From Clostridiales bacterium (GTDB lineage Bacteria; Bacillota; Clostridia; Christensenellales; Aristaeellaceae), in NCBI GenBank assembly GCA_004554085.1, contig SFNY01000012.1, forward strand, positions 1 to 39,872: DNA of 39,872 bases. Reading direction: 5' to 3'. The translations under genes were made by a program, and so were the position numbers. Position 1 is the first letter of the stretch. The number at the start of each line of letters is the position of its first letter. The notes beneath the pieces were generated by a model, which made no database searches, was not told where the DNA came from, and was given only the letters and a program-made list of their open reading frames with translations. This document shows positions 20,831-28,243 of this stretch, in pieces.

Positions 20831-21251
20831 GCTCCGCGCCTCCTTTCTGTTCCGACGCGCAGCGCGCGCAGATCCCCACGAGGATGGTCTCCCGGGGATC
20901 GACCTGAAAATTGTGTTCCGTTCGGATGTGCTGCGCCAGCGAATTCATCAAATCGCAGTTGACATGGTAGAGCTTACCGCAGCTCTTGCACATCATGTGA
21001 AAGTGTGCGTCGCACTCGGAGCTGTCGGCGATATGCTGGTACTGCATCACGCCCTGGGCGCTCTGGTACTTGCGCACCCTGCCCTGCTCGGCAAGCTGCT
21101 CCAGAAAGCGGTACACGGTGGTGCGGCCGATCTTTTCGCCGTGCTCCTCCATTTCAAAGACCAACTCGTCCACGGAGTAGTGCTCCAGGTCGTGCTGCTT
21201 GAGGAACGCGAGCATCTCGCGCTTCTGCCGCGTGTTGTACTCCCCGCGCAT
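20790..21251 (-). CDS. Fur-family metalloregulator, probably Zur
   Basis: The 153-residue protein has an N-terminal winged helix with the recognition segment GEKIGRTTVYRFLEQL (38-53) and a metal domain with HFHMMCKSCG (83-92) and ICARC (127-131), giving two CxxC pairs for structural zinc plus His ligands. Its place inside a znu operon, one base after znuA, points to zinc sensing; manganese or iron cannot be ruled out. The C-terminal 20 residues are His- and Gly-rich and overlap znuC. It probably represses its own operon through the palindrome upstream of znuA. Confidence 0.88.
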   Translation of the reverse strand: MRGEYNTRQKREMLAFLKQHDLEHYSVDELVFEMEEHGEKIGRTTVYRFLEQLAEQGRVRKYQSAQGVMQYQHIADSSECDAHFHMMCKSCGKLYHVNCDLMNSLAQHIRTEHNFQVDPRETILVGICARCASEQKGGAEHGSDHPAGCDHRL

Positions 21252-21252
21252 G

Positions 21253-22182
21253 TCAGTTCAGTCCCTCCTGAAGCGCCGCGATGTTGCGCTGCATCAAGCT
21301 TACATAGGTCTCGCCCGCAGTGAAATCGCTCTCCGTCACGTTCTGCATGGAGTAGAAGGTGCGCACCTGCGCGCCCGTCTCGGCGGAGATGGCCTGCGCG
21401 GTCCGCCCGTTGCTCAGCTCCAGCACGTAGATCACCGGAATTCCATCGGAAACAACGCGGTCGATCAGCGCGGCAATGGTCTTTGCGCTGGGTTCGCTCT
21501 CCGAAGAGCAGGACGGGAACGCCGCGCACCAGTCCAGACCGTACTCCCTTGCGAAGTACAGCAGCGGAAAGCGATCCGCAAAGATCAGCTCCCGGCGCGC
21601 GGCGTTCGTCACGACCTCGCGAATCTGCACGTCGAGTTCCTCGATTTCCGAGATATAGGTCGAAGCGTTCTCGCGATAGAGCGCCTCGCTCTCCGGATCG
21701 ATTTCGCACAGCGCGTCCGCCATCGAGTTCACCATGGCGCAGGCGTTGACCGGGGACGTCCAGATGTGCTCGTCGTACTCGTGCTCGTCGTGATGTTCAT
21801 CCTCCGCACCGTGGTCATGCTCCGCCTCGACGCCTTCCACACAGTCGAAAAAGCGCAGGGTCTGAGGCGCGCTGCTGCCGAAGGAGCTGAGAATATCCGT
21901 AACCCATGCGTCGCTCTCGCCGCCTACATAAGCGAAGAGATCGCATTCCGCCAGCGACAGGATATCCGACGGCGTGGGCTCAAAGGAGTGCACCTCCGCG
22001 CCGGGCTTGATCAGCAGCTGGATCTCCGCCCGATCTCCCGCAACGGCGCGCGCAATGTCGTAGCAGGGAAAGCTGGTGCAGACGATGCTGCGCTTCTCCT
22101 CCTCCGCATGCGCCGTTCCCAGCGCGCAGACGGTCAGCGCAAGCAGCAGTGCGGTGCAAATGAGGGTTTTGAGCTTCCGCAT
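21253..22182 (-). CDS. znuA: Zinc ABC transporter substrate-binding protein, ZnuA-like
   Basis: The 309-residue protein of the cluster A-I type begins with a signal peptide (1-26, probable cut after AHA). It has H65 in EVHSFEPTPSD, an acidic His-rich loop at 122-139 typical of zinc-binding members, and H139 in EHIWTSP. The later position often occupied by His reads ADRFPLLYFAREYGL, a variant seen in Firmicutes. A Cys at 19 is not followed by a convincing lipobox context (LTVC), so membrane anchoring by lipid is uncertain. First gene of znuA-zur-znuC-znuB. Confidence 0.93.
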   Translation of the reverse strand: MRKLKTLICTALLLALTVCALGTAHAEEEKRSIVCTSFPCYDIARAVAGDRAEIQLLIKPGAEVHSFEPTPSDILSLAECDLFAYVGGESDAWVTDILSSFGSSAPQTLRFFDCVEGVEAEHDHGAEDEHHDEHEYDEHIWTSPVNACAMVNSMADALCEIDPESEALYRENASTYISEIEELDVQIREVVTNAARRELIFADRFPLLYFAREYGLDWCAAFPSCSSESEPSAKTIAALIDRVVSDGIPVIYVLELSNGRTAQAISAETGAQVRTFYSMQNVTESDFTAGETYVSLMQRNIAALQEGLN

Positions 22183-22196
22183 GGATTGTCTCTCCT

Positions 22197-22258
22197 AAAA
22201 TCGATTTTGAAATTCAATTCCGATTTCATATTATAATGCCCCATGCGGCGCTTGTCAA
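22197..22258 (-). promoter_or_regulatory. znu operon promoter with Fur/Zur-type palindromes
   Basis: Minus strand TTGACA (22258-22253), 17-base spacer, TATAAT (22235-22230): a full consensus. A 21-base inverted repeat, TGAAAT-N9-ATTTCA (22208-22228), covers the transcription start, and a second perfect palindrome AAAATCGATTTT (22197-22208) adjoins it. AAATCG half sites recall the Bacillus Zur box, though spacing differs. Together they fit repression by the operon's own Fur-family protein. Confidence 0.75.
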
Positions 22259-22306
22259 TTCATTCTCCCGCATTCATCGGAAAAACTTATGTGAATTGTG
22301 CATGAG

Positions 22307-22333
22307 AAAGGAGCTCCGCAAATGCGGAGCTCC
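22307..22333 (-). terminator. Terminator of the mgl operon
   Basis: GGAGCTCCGC (22310-22319) and GCGGAGCTCC (22324-22333) form a perfect ten-pair stem with a 4-base loop, followed on the minus strand by TTTCTC. It lies 8 bases past the small membrane gene. Confidence 0.85.
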
Positions 22334-22341
22334 CGAACAGA

Positions 22342-22614
22342 TCAACCCAGGATAATTCCAATGATGATGGTGATGACAAGCAGCGCTGCCACGACGCCGA
22401 CGATGATGTCCATCGTGCGAAGGGAGACGTGAATCTTGTCATACAAGCGGCCGCGGCTGCGGTAGGTTCGGGCGAACTTCTCGTCACCCGTCTCCTCCAA
22501 CAGCTTTTCCTGAAAGGCAGCCTTCGAAGAAGGCTGGGCCTTCTGCGCGGCGCTCTCCATCTCGGCACGGGCGCGCCGACTGGAACGATCCAGTCCATCG
22601 TGGAAGAATGCCAT
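22342..22614 (-). CDS. Small membrane protein of unknown function at the end of the mgl operon
   Basis: The 90-residue product has a charged N-terminal part (MAFFHDGLDRSSRRARAEM), an Ala/Gln/Ser-rich middle, and one C-terminal membrane helix at about 66-89 (MDIIVGVVAALLVITIIIGIIL). It would be a tail-anchored protein with its body in the cytoplasm. ATG 22614 lies one base past the mglC stop, so the gene is coupled to the sugar importer. I do not recognise the family. The frame extends 13 codons further upstream into mglC, which I reject because of the coupling. Confidence 0.75.
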   Translation of the reverse strand: MAFFHDGLDRSSRRARAEMESAAQKAQPSSKAAFQEKLLEETGDEKFARTYRSRGRLYDKIHVSLRTMDIIVGVVAALLVITIIIGIILG

Positions 22615-22615
22615 C

Positions 22616-24310
22616 TTACTTCTTCGCGATGTACTTGCGCACATCGATGGCAACTGCCAGGATGATGATCAAACCACGGACAACGTACTGCAGATAGGGG
22701 TTGACGCCCAGGAACTGCAGAGAGTAGTTGATGGCCTGCAGGATGATCGCGCCGATGACGACACCCTGAATGGTACCGACGCCGCCAGAGAAGGAGACGC
22801 CGCCGACGACGACTGCGGAAATCGCGTCGGTCTCATAGTTGATACCGGTGTTCGCGCCAACGGAGGTGATACGCGCAGCCTCCAGGAACGCGGAGGTACC
22901 GTAGAGGATACCGGCGATCAGGTAAACCAGCATGATGGTCTTTGCAACGTTGACGCCGGAGACGGCAGCCGCTTCGGTGTTGCCGCCGACAGCGAACATG
23001 TTCTTGCCCAGGCGGGTCTTGTTCCATACGAACCACATGATGATCGCGATGATCAGGAAGTAGATCACGACCAGCGGGATCTTCAGGCTACCGATGGTCA
23101 GATTGCCCGCCGCAAAATTCAGGAAGTTCTGATCAAAGGTGGACAGCGCCTGCGCGGTACCGGAGGGCTGGGACTCGATGAACAGGCAGTTGCAGCCGAA
23201 GGCGATCAGTTGCGTGCCCAGCGTGATGATGAACGCATGCAGGTGCAGCTTGGCGACGCCGAAGCCGTTGATCAATGAGAAGATCACCGCAACGCCGATG
23301 GAGGCAAGCAGCGGCACGAACAGCGGAAGCTGCTGGGTCATCTGCGGGAACATGCGGGAGGAGTAGGTCACGGACTGCACCAGAGCTGCGGTCACAGCTG
23401 CGGAGAGACCCAGCACGCGGCCGATGGAAAGGTCGGTACCGGCCAGCACGATCAGGCCCGCGCAGCCCAGAGCCAGAATACCCTTGGTGGAAGCCTGCTT
23501 CAGGATGTTCAGGATGTTGACCGGATCCAGGAAGTTGGGCTTCACCAGGCAGACGACAACCAGAATGGCAATCAGGATGATGTACAGGGCGTAATTCAGG
23601 AAGAACTCGCCAACCTTCGCAGCCTTCGGGCTGACCTTGAAGCCGCCCTTCTTGCCCTTCTTGGAGTCATCCATCAACTGGATGAACAGAACCGCGCCGC
23701 CAGCAATGATCAGCACGATGCCAATCCACAGGAACATGATGGCATTGTTGAACAGGGTGGTGGAGAAGCCTGCGTTGGTCTTCAGGTTTTCAAAGCCCTT
23801 CTTGAAGAGCTCAATCATCGGGGTATCGGCCTTCAGCGCCTCAACCTCGGCCTCGCTGCAGCCCAGCGCCTCGGTGACGGACTTCATCAGGATTTCAGCC
23901 TGGATGGCCTCCTCCTGCGCGTCGTCCTTCTTGATGGCCTCGGCCTCTTCCTCGGTCACACCCTGCGTCTCCATGACGTAGGAGACGAAGGTATCCTTCT
24001 TCTTGGACTTGGTCAGCAGCTCGTCGAACACGACGCGGTCGGAAACAACCGCCTCTACCTCAGCAGCATCCAGGCCAAGGCTCTTGGTCAGGTACTTCGT
24101 GTAGGTATCCGCGCTCAGGCCGCGCTGGATTTCGGTGATGCTGTCCGTGTCAAGGATGTAATTGATGGTGTCGGGCTTCTTGCATCCGAGCATCGTGGTC
24201 GCATCATTGTAGATGCCCTGGCCCTTCTGACCCAGCACAACGCAGACGATACCGGCGATGACCAGCACAACTGCGATCAACGCAGCGACCAGCCGCTTGG
24301 TATTTTTCAT
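22616..24310 (-). CDS. mglC: Galactose/methyl-galactoside-type ABC permease MglC with an extra N-terminal domain
   Basis: Residues from about 233 to the end are a typical BPD_transp_2 permease of the MglC/RbsC group, with GTDLSIGRVLGLSAAVTA, FIITLGTQLI, and NKTRLGKNMFAVGGNTEAA. Usual MglC is about 335 residues; this product is 564. The added part has a membrane helix (8-27), some 160 mostly helical, acidic residues (28-187), and a second helix (189-212). By topology the added block would face outside. It repeats short LG-x-S/D-EAEVEA elements near 79-88 and 149-158. Start follows GAGGGA. It is third in mglB-mglA-mglC. Confidence 0.9.
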   Translation of the reverse strand: MKNTKRLVAALIAVVLVIAGIVCVVLGQKGQGIYNDATTMLGCKKPDTINYILDTDSITEIQRGLSADTYTKYLTKSLGLDAAEVEAVVSDRVVFDELLTKSKKKDTFVSYVMETQGVTEEEAEAIKKDDAQEEAIQAEILMKSVTEALGCSEAEVEALKADTPMIELFKKGFENLKTNAGFSTTLFNNAIMFLWIGIVLIIAGGAVLFIQLMDDSKKGKKGGFKVSPKAAKVGEFFLNYALYIILIAILVVVCLVKPNFLDPVNILNILKQASTKGILALGCAGLIVLAGTDLSIGRVLGLSAAVTAALVQSVTYSSRMFPQMTQQLPLFVPLLASIGVAVIFSLINGFGVAKLHLHAFIITLGTQLIAFGCNCLFIESQPSGTAQALSTFDQNFLNFAAGNLTIGSLKIPLVVIYFLIIAIIMWFVWNKTRLGKNMFAVGGNTEAAAVSGVNVAKTIMLVYLIAGILYGTSAFLEAARITSVGANTGINYETDAISAVVVGGVSFSGGVGTIQGVVIGAIILQAINYSLQFLGVNPYLQYVVRGLIIILAVAIDVRKYIAKK

Positions 24311-24360
24311 AGTCTATTCCCTCTTTCAGAGCAGATTTTGAAGTTCAACTGTTCTTTTCC

Positions 24361-25875
24361 TTAGACGTACTTCGCAGCGAGCGCGAGGATGGTTTCCTGT
24401 TCACCCGGAACGCCGCCGAAATCCTTGCCTCTTTCGACGATGCCCGCCAGCTTGCCGTTGGACATGACCAGGATGCGGTCGCAAATGCCGATCAGCTCCG
24501 GCATTTCGGAAGAAACCATCATGACGCCCTTTCCCTCGCTTGCCAGCTTCAGGATCAGCTGATAGATTTCATACTTCGCACCGACGTCGATGCCTCGGGT
24601 GGGCTCGTCCAGCAGCAGCACCTCCGGGTTGGTCAGCAGCCAGCGACCGATGATGACCTTCTGCTGGTTGCCGCCGGAGAGTGACTTGATCAGCGTGCGC
24701 GCATTGGGAGTCTTGACGCGCATGGACTCGATCACCCACTTGGTATCCTTGCTCATCTTCCGGTTGGAGAGCAGCAGCTTGCCGTAAGCGCGGATATTGG
24801 CGATGGTGGAGTTGAAGTTGATGCTCGCCAGCGGGAAGATACCGGTCGCGCGGCGCTCCTCCGTCAGCAGCGCAAAGCCGTTGCGCTGGGCCTCGAAGGC
24901 GGAGGCGTTGTCCACGACCTTGCCGTTGAGCGTGATTTCACCGGACTCGCGGGTGAAATAGCCGAATATGGTATTCAGCAGCTCGGTACGGCGGGAACCA
25001 ACCAGGCCGGCCACGCCCAGAACCTCGCCCTTGCGCAGCTCGAAGCTGACGTCGTGGCAGGTGGGCTCGTACTTGCCCGTGAGGTTTTTGACAGTCATCA
25101 GCACATCGCCGGGCGTGTTCGTCTTGGGCGGGAAGCGGTTGTCAAAGGAACGATTGACCATCAGGCGAATGATCTCATCCGTCGTCAGCTCCGCCGCCTG
25201 CCGGGTCGCGACCCATTGGCCGTCTCGCATGATGGTGACATCATGGGAGATGCGCAGGATCTCGTCCATCTTATGAGAGATGTAGATGATGCCTACGCCC
25301 TGCGCGGTGAGCTTCTCGATGATCTTGAACAGATGCTCAACTTCGTTCTCAGTCAGAGAGGAAGTGGGCTCGTCGAGCACCAGGATTTTTGCATTATAAG
25401 AAACCGCCTTGGCAATTTCAATCATCTGTCGCTGGGATACCGACAGATTGCCGATGATCGAACGCGGATCGACGTCGATCTCAAGATCCTTAAACACTTC
25501 CTGGGTATCGCGATACATCTTGCGACTATCGACAAAGCCATTCTTGATCGGGAATCTGCCAAGCCAGACATTTTCCATTACATTGCGGCGCAGAACCTGG
25601 TTCAGCTCCTGGTGAACCATGGCGACGCCATTATCGAGCGCATTGCGGGGGTTGGTAAAGGCGACCTCTTCCCCATTGACCTTAATTGTGCCTTCATCCT
25701 TCGTATAGATGCCAAACAGGCATTTCATCAGCGTGGACTTGCCCGCGCCGTTTTCGCCCATCAGGGCATGAACGGTACCGGGACGCAGCTTCAGCTGTGC
25801 ATGATCCAAAGCCTTGACGCCCGGAAACTGCTTGACAATACCTTCCATCTCAAGCAGATAGGTGGATTGCTGCAT
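24361..25875 (-). CDS. mglA: Sugar ABC transporter ATP-binding protein MglA-like (two ATPase domains)
   Basis: The 504-residue protein holds two ABC domains in tandem. The first has GENGAGKST, signature LSVSQRQM and LVLDEPTSSL; the second has a degenerate Walker A (GLVGSRRTE), signature LSGGNQQKV and LLLDEPTRGID, the pattern of MglA/RbsA. It energises import through MglC. ATG 25875 is chosen for its GGTGA site; a GTG three codons upstream is poorly placed. Sugar is inferred as galactose or glucose from MglB. Confidence 0.94.
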   Translation of the reverse strand: MQQSTYLLEMEGIVKQFPGVKALDHAQLKLRPGTVHALMGENGAGKSTLMKCLFGIYTKDEGTIKVNGEEVAFTNPRNALDNGVAMVHQELNQVLRRNVMENVWLGRFPIKNGFVDSRKMYRDTQEVFKDLEIDVDPRSIIGNLSVSQRQMIEIAKAVSYNAKILVLDEPTSSLTENEVEHLFKIIEKLTAQGVGIIYISHKMDEILRISHDVTIMRDGQWVATRQAAELTTDEIIRLMVNRSFDNRFPPKTNTPGDVLMTVKNLTGKYEPTCHDVSFELRKGEVLGVAGLVGSRRTELLNTIFGYFTRESGEITLNGKVVDNASAFEAQRNGFALLTEERRATGIFPLASINFNSTIANIRAYGKLLLSNRKMSKDTKWVIESMRVKTPNARTLIKSLSGGNQQKVIIGRWLLTNPEVLLLDEPTRGIDVGAKYEIYQLILKLASEGKGVMMVSSEMPELIGICDRILVMSNGKLAGIVERGKDFGGVPGEQETILALAAKYV

Positions 25876-25909
25876 TCTAATCACCGCACTTTTTCGTCTG
25901 AATTATGAA

Positions 25910-25972
25910 GATGAGGCGCTGGAAAGCCTGCGCTTCCAGGCGCCTCATCCATAGCCGGTTTACAAACCGGCT
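25910..25972 (-). repeat. Two intercistronic hairpins between mglB and mglA
   Basis: Hairpin one: AGCCGGTTT / AAACCGGCT (25953-25972), perfect. Hairpin two: GATGAGGCGC-TGGAA pairs with TTCCA-GGCGCCTCATC (25910-25949) with one bulged base. No U-tract follows either. Such stems after a binding-protein gene commonly protect its mRNA 3' end, giving more MglB than MglA and MglC; that role is inferred. Confidence 0.8.
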
Positions 25973-25998
25973 GCTATCAAATCATTCTAAGGTCTGAA

Positions 25999-27042
25999 TT
26001 ATTCGACCTCGGTGATCTTGGCGTAGGGGATACGGACGGAGTAGCCGTCAGCAGCATACTCGTAATCGGTGCCGTCCAGCCAAGTGCCGTTATCGAGGTA
26101 GTTCAGGGCGATCATCACGTTGGCATAGCCCATCGCGTCGCCGTCCTGCTTGACGGTAGCGGTCATCTTGCCGGCCTTGATGGCTTCCAGAGCAGATGCG
26201 GTCGCGTCAACGCCGATGACGATGATGGACGGATCGCCCTCGTTGCCGGTGTTGTAGCCGAACGCGTTCATGGCGGCGACAACGCCGGTGCCCATGTCGT
26301 CGTTGTTAACGAACACGACTTCGATGTTGCCCTCGGTTGCGGTCCAGGTGGGAGTCATCTTCTCCTGCGCCTGAGCGGTATCCCAGTTGGCAACGATGAT
26401 GTACTCGTCCAGAGCGGGATCGAGCGGCACGCCCTGTGCAACTGCGGTCTCCTCGGAGTACTGGGTGCGGGCGATCGCTTCGGGGTTGTTGGGCTCGCCC
26501 ATGAACTCTACGAACTGAACCTTGCCATCGCCGTTGACATCGATGGAAGCGGGATCAGCTGCCCACATCTCGGCCAGAATTTCGCCCTGCATGTCGCCAG
26601 CCTCGCGCGGGGTGGTGCCGATGAAGATGGAGCCGGAGTCGACGACGACGGACTGCACGGTCTCAGCGGAGGGCTCCTTGTTGTAGAACAGGAAGGGGAT
26701 GCCCGCCTCGGTGAACATGTCAACCAGCTGCTGGCCGGAAGCGACCTCAGCCAGGTTGATGATCACGAAGTCCGGCTTCTCGCCGACCAGCATGGTGGCC
26801 TGCTCAACCTGCTTCGCCATATCGTCGGCAGCGTCATACATGGTGAACTTAATGTTGTACTCACCTTCCTCGTTCAGCTCGTCAACGGTTTCCTGCATCG
26901 CCTGACGCACGGAAGATCCGTAGGTGTCATCATACTTCCAGATCAGAGCGCGGATGTCGTACTCCTTGACTTCCTCGGCGAAAGCGCCGACAGCAGACAG
27001 AGCCAATACAAGTGCCAACAGAACTACCAGAATTTTCTTCAT
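25999..27042 (-). CDS. mglB: Galactose/glucose-binding protein MglB-like
   Basis: The 347-residue periplasmic-binding-protein-1 family member starts with a signal peptide cut probably after GAFA (residue 22). An EF-hand-like loop DVNGDGKVQFVE near residue 168 matches the calcium site of MglB, which separates it from ribose- or xylose-binding relatives. The N-terminal region lacks any cysteine, so it has no lipobox, which is odd for a Gram-positive binding protein. An AAGGAGG site precedes ATG 27042. It is the first gene of mglBAC. Confidence 0.93.
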   Translation of the reverse strand: MKKILVVLLALVLALSAVGAFAEEVKEYDIRALIWKYDDTYGSSVRQAMQETVDELNEEGEYNIKFTMYDAADDMAKQVEQATMLVGEKPDFVIINLAEVASGQQLVDMFTEAGIPFLFYNKEPSAETVQSVVVDSGSIFIGTTPREAGDMQGEILAEMWAADPASIDVNGDGKVQFVEFMGEPNNPEAIARTQYSEETAVAQGVPLDPALDEYIIVANWDTAQAQEKMTPTWTATEGNIEVVFVNNDDMGTGVVAAMNAFGYNTGNEGDPSIIVIGVDATASALEAIKAGKMTATVKQDGDAMGYANVMIALNYLDNGTWLDGTDYEYAADGYSVRIPYAKITEVE

Positions 27043-27173
27043 AGATAAATTCCTCCTTGTTATTTTGTTATTCCAGGGGCCTTAGCCTCCGTATAACCTC
27101 CGTTGAACGATGCGGCAACGACGCCGCCGGGGCGCGCATTTCGGGAAAATCAACGCACTCCTTCACCAAACGC

Positions 27174-27220
27174 ACATAATGCTATGTAAATATTCTAGCG
27201 CATGTCATCATAATTGTCAA
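27174..27220 (-). promoter_or_regulatory. mglBAC promoter
   Basis: Minus strand TTGACA (27220-27215), 17-base spacer, TAGAAT (27197-27192). An inverted repeat ACATA-N4-TATGT (27174-27187) covers the likely start point and may be an operator. The 5' UTR is about 140 bases. No catabolite (cre) site was recognised. Confidence 0.75.
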
Positions 27221-27494
27221 GGGAATGCGAATATTTGCGTAAAAAAAGATACTTACGGCGCAATATTTTTGCCTAAATTGACATTTTGCCGCAGAAATGC
27301 AGCTGTTTCAACTGCACCTACCATTCCAGACTTCAGTCTGTTTTTCTTCGCAAAGCCCGTCCTCAATACAGACTTCAGTCCGTTTTGTGCCAATTGCGCG
27401 CCGCAGCAACGTATGCGCTTGAAAAAAACGTCAGGAATAGCCGCGCGCCATCCGGCCCATTCTAAGCGCGACCGACCGGCAGGGAGTGAAAAAG
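27221..27494. other. Gene-free stretch between mglB promoter and coat genes
   Basis: Together with the mglB 5' UTR this leaves about 450 bases without a gene. The left part is AT-rich and the right part GC-rich. No frame with a ribosome site was found. It contains the hairpin pair at 27327-27382. Just before the coat genes GAATA and, 18 bases later, CATTCTAA vaguely resemble a sporulation sigma-E promoter, too weak to call. Confidence 0.5.
27327..27386 (+). repeat. Pair of similar small hairpins followed by T-runs
   Basis: CAGACTTCAGTCTG-TTTTT (27327-27345) and CAGACTTCAGTCCG-TTTT (27369-27386) are near copies 42 bases apart. Each can form CAGAC/GTCTG (the second with a mismatch or wobble) around TTCA and is followed by T. 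They look like weak tandem terminators on the plus strand, though no gene upstream needs them. Confidence 0.6.
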
Positions 27495-27701
27495 ATGCAG
27501 AATCAGAATTCCACGCTTCTAAGCAAAAGCCTGACCATATTGGGCGATCAGATGCAGCATGAATTCGTCGCCTGCAAAAAGGCCGCGTTTTATGCCAACA
27601 GCTTCAGTGATCCGCAGCTTCAGGCGGTCGCGAATCAGCTGGCCACAGATCACCGCCAGCGCTTCGACCGGCTGTTCAACTATCTCAACAGCCACGCCTG
27701 A
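27495..27701 (+). CDS. Small helical protein, probable spore coat-associated
   Basis: The 68-residue product (MQNQNSTLLSKSLTILG...) is predicted all-helical with a FDRLFNYLNS C-terminus. It lies 33 bases upstream of a CotF-type gene and looks like a short relative of the ferritin-like CotF fold. ATG 27495 follows GGGAG by 8 bases; a GTG 3 codons upstream is less well placed. The coat link rests on context only. Confidence 0.7.
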   Translation: MQNQNSTLLSKSLTILGDQMQHEFVACKKAAFYANSFSDPQLQAVANQLATDHRQRFDRLFNYLNSHA

Positions 27702-27734
27702 GGCACCCTCGCCCACGGAGAAGGAGGAAGTCAG

Positions 27735-28025
27735 ATGAACAACACTGCAACGGGATCCTGTACCCTTACCGATCAGGATCGCATGGAGGATCTGCTCGCA
27801 CAGGAGAAATACCTGATCGACGGATACTCCACCTTTATCCCTGAAGCAGCCTGTCCGGAACTCAGACAGGTCTTGTGCGACAATCTCAACGGCTGCTTCA
27901 ACAACCAGTACGCCGTCTTTGACAAGATGAGCCAGCTCGGTTGGTATCCCACAAAGAGCGCTCCACAGGCGGACATCGACGAAGCGATGCAGAAGTCTGC
28001 GCAGCTCAGGCAGCAGCTGGGCTAA
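27735..28025 (+). CDS. CotF-type spore coat protein
   Basis: The 96-residue product has the Coat F pattern: LLAQEKYLIDGYSTFIPEAACPELRQVL, then NQYAVFDKMSQLGWYPTKSA and a helical tail. In Bacillus CotF is a spore coat component; many Clostridia have several small relatives. GGAGAAGGAGG precedes ATG 27735. It ends in a strong terminator, so the two coat genes form one unit. It supports a spore-forming host. Confidence 0.85.
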   Translation: MNNTATGSCTLTDQDRMEDLLAQEKYLIDGYSTFIPEAACPELRQVLCDNLNGCFNNQYAVFDKMSQLGWYPTKSAPQADIDEAMQKSAQLRQQLG

Positions 28026-28079
28026 CCAGCGCCTTCCGGGGCAAACCCGGTTCAGAATAGAAAACGCCGGCCGGTCGGC

Positions 28080-28117
28080 AGCCCGAATTCGAGAGATTCG
28101 GGCTGTCTTGCTTTTTT
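28080..28117 (+). terminator. Terminator of the coat protein pair
   Basis: AGCCCGAAT (28080-28088) and ATTCGGGCT (28096-28104) form a perfect 9-pair stem with a 7-base loop, followed by GTCTTGCTTTTTT. Confidence 0.9.
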
Positions 28118-28181
28118 CCTATAGAAGAAAAGCTGCGCATCATCGCCATCCGCATTCCGGGCCCTTTTCATGAAATGCATA

Positions 28182-28211
28182 TGGACTTTTGCAAGTTAGC
28201 TGTGCTATAAT
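28182..28211 (+). promoter_or_regulatory. mscL promoter
   Basis: TG-C-TATAAT (28203-28211) is an extended -10 element; TGGACT (28182-28187) is a weak -35 at 18 bases. The 5' UTR is about 25 bases with GGAGGGTG. Confidence 0.7.
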
Positions 28212-28243
28212 ACATTCATATTCTTATACGGAGGGTGATCGTC

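Noticed and set aside
27430..27480. Possible sigma-E promoter before the coat genes
   Set aside because: GAATA and CATTCTAA only loosely fit the consensus and spacing; not strong enough to list as a feature.
27110..27562. Open frame of 150 codons over the mglB promoter region
   Set aside because: No ribosome site, starts within the mglB 5' UTR on the opposite strand, and overlaps the better-supported small coat gene in another frame.
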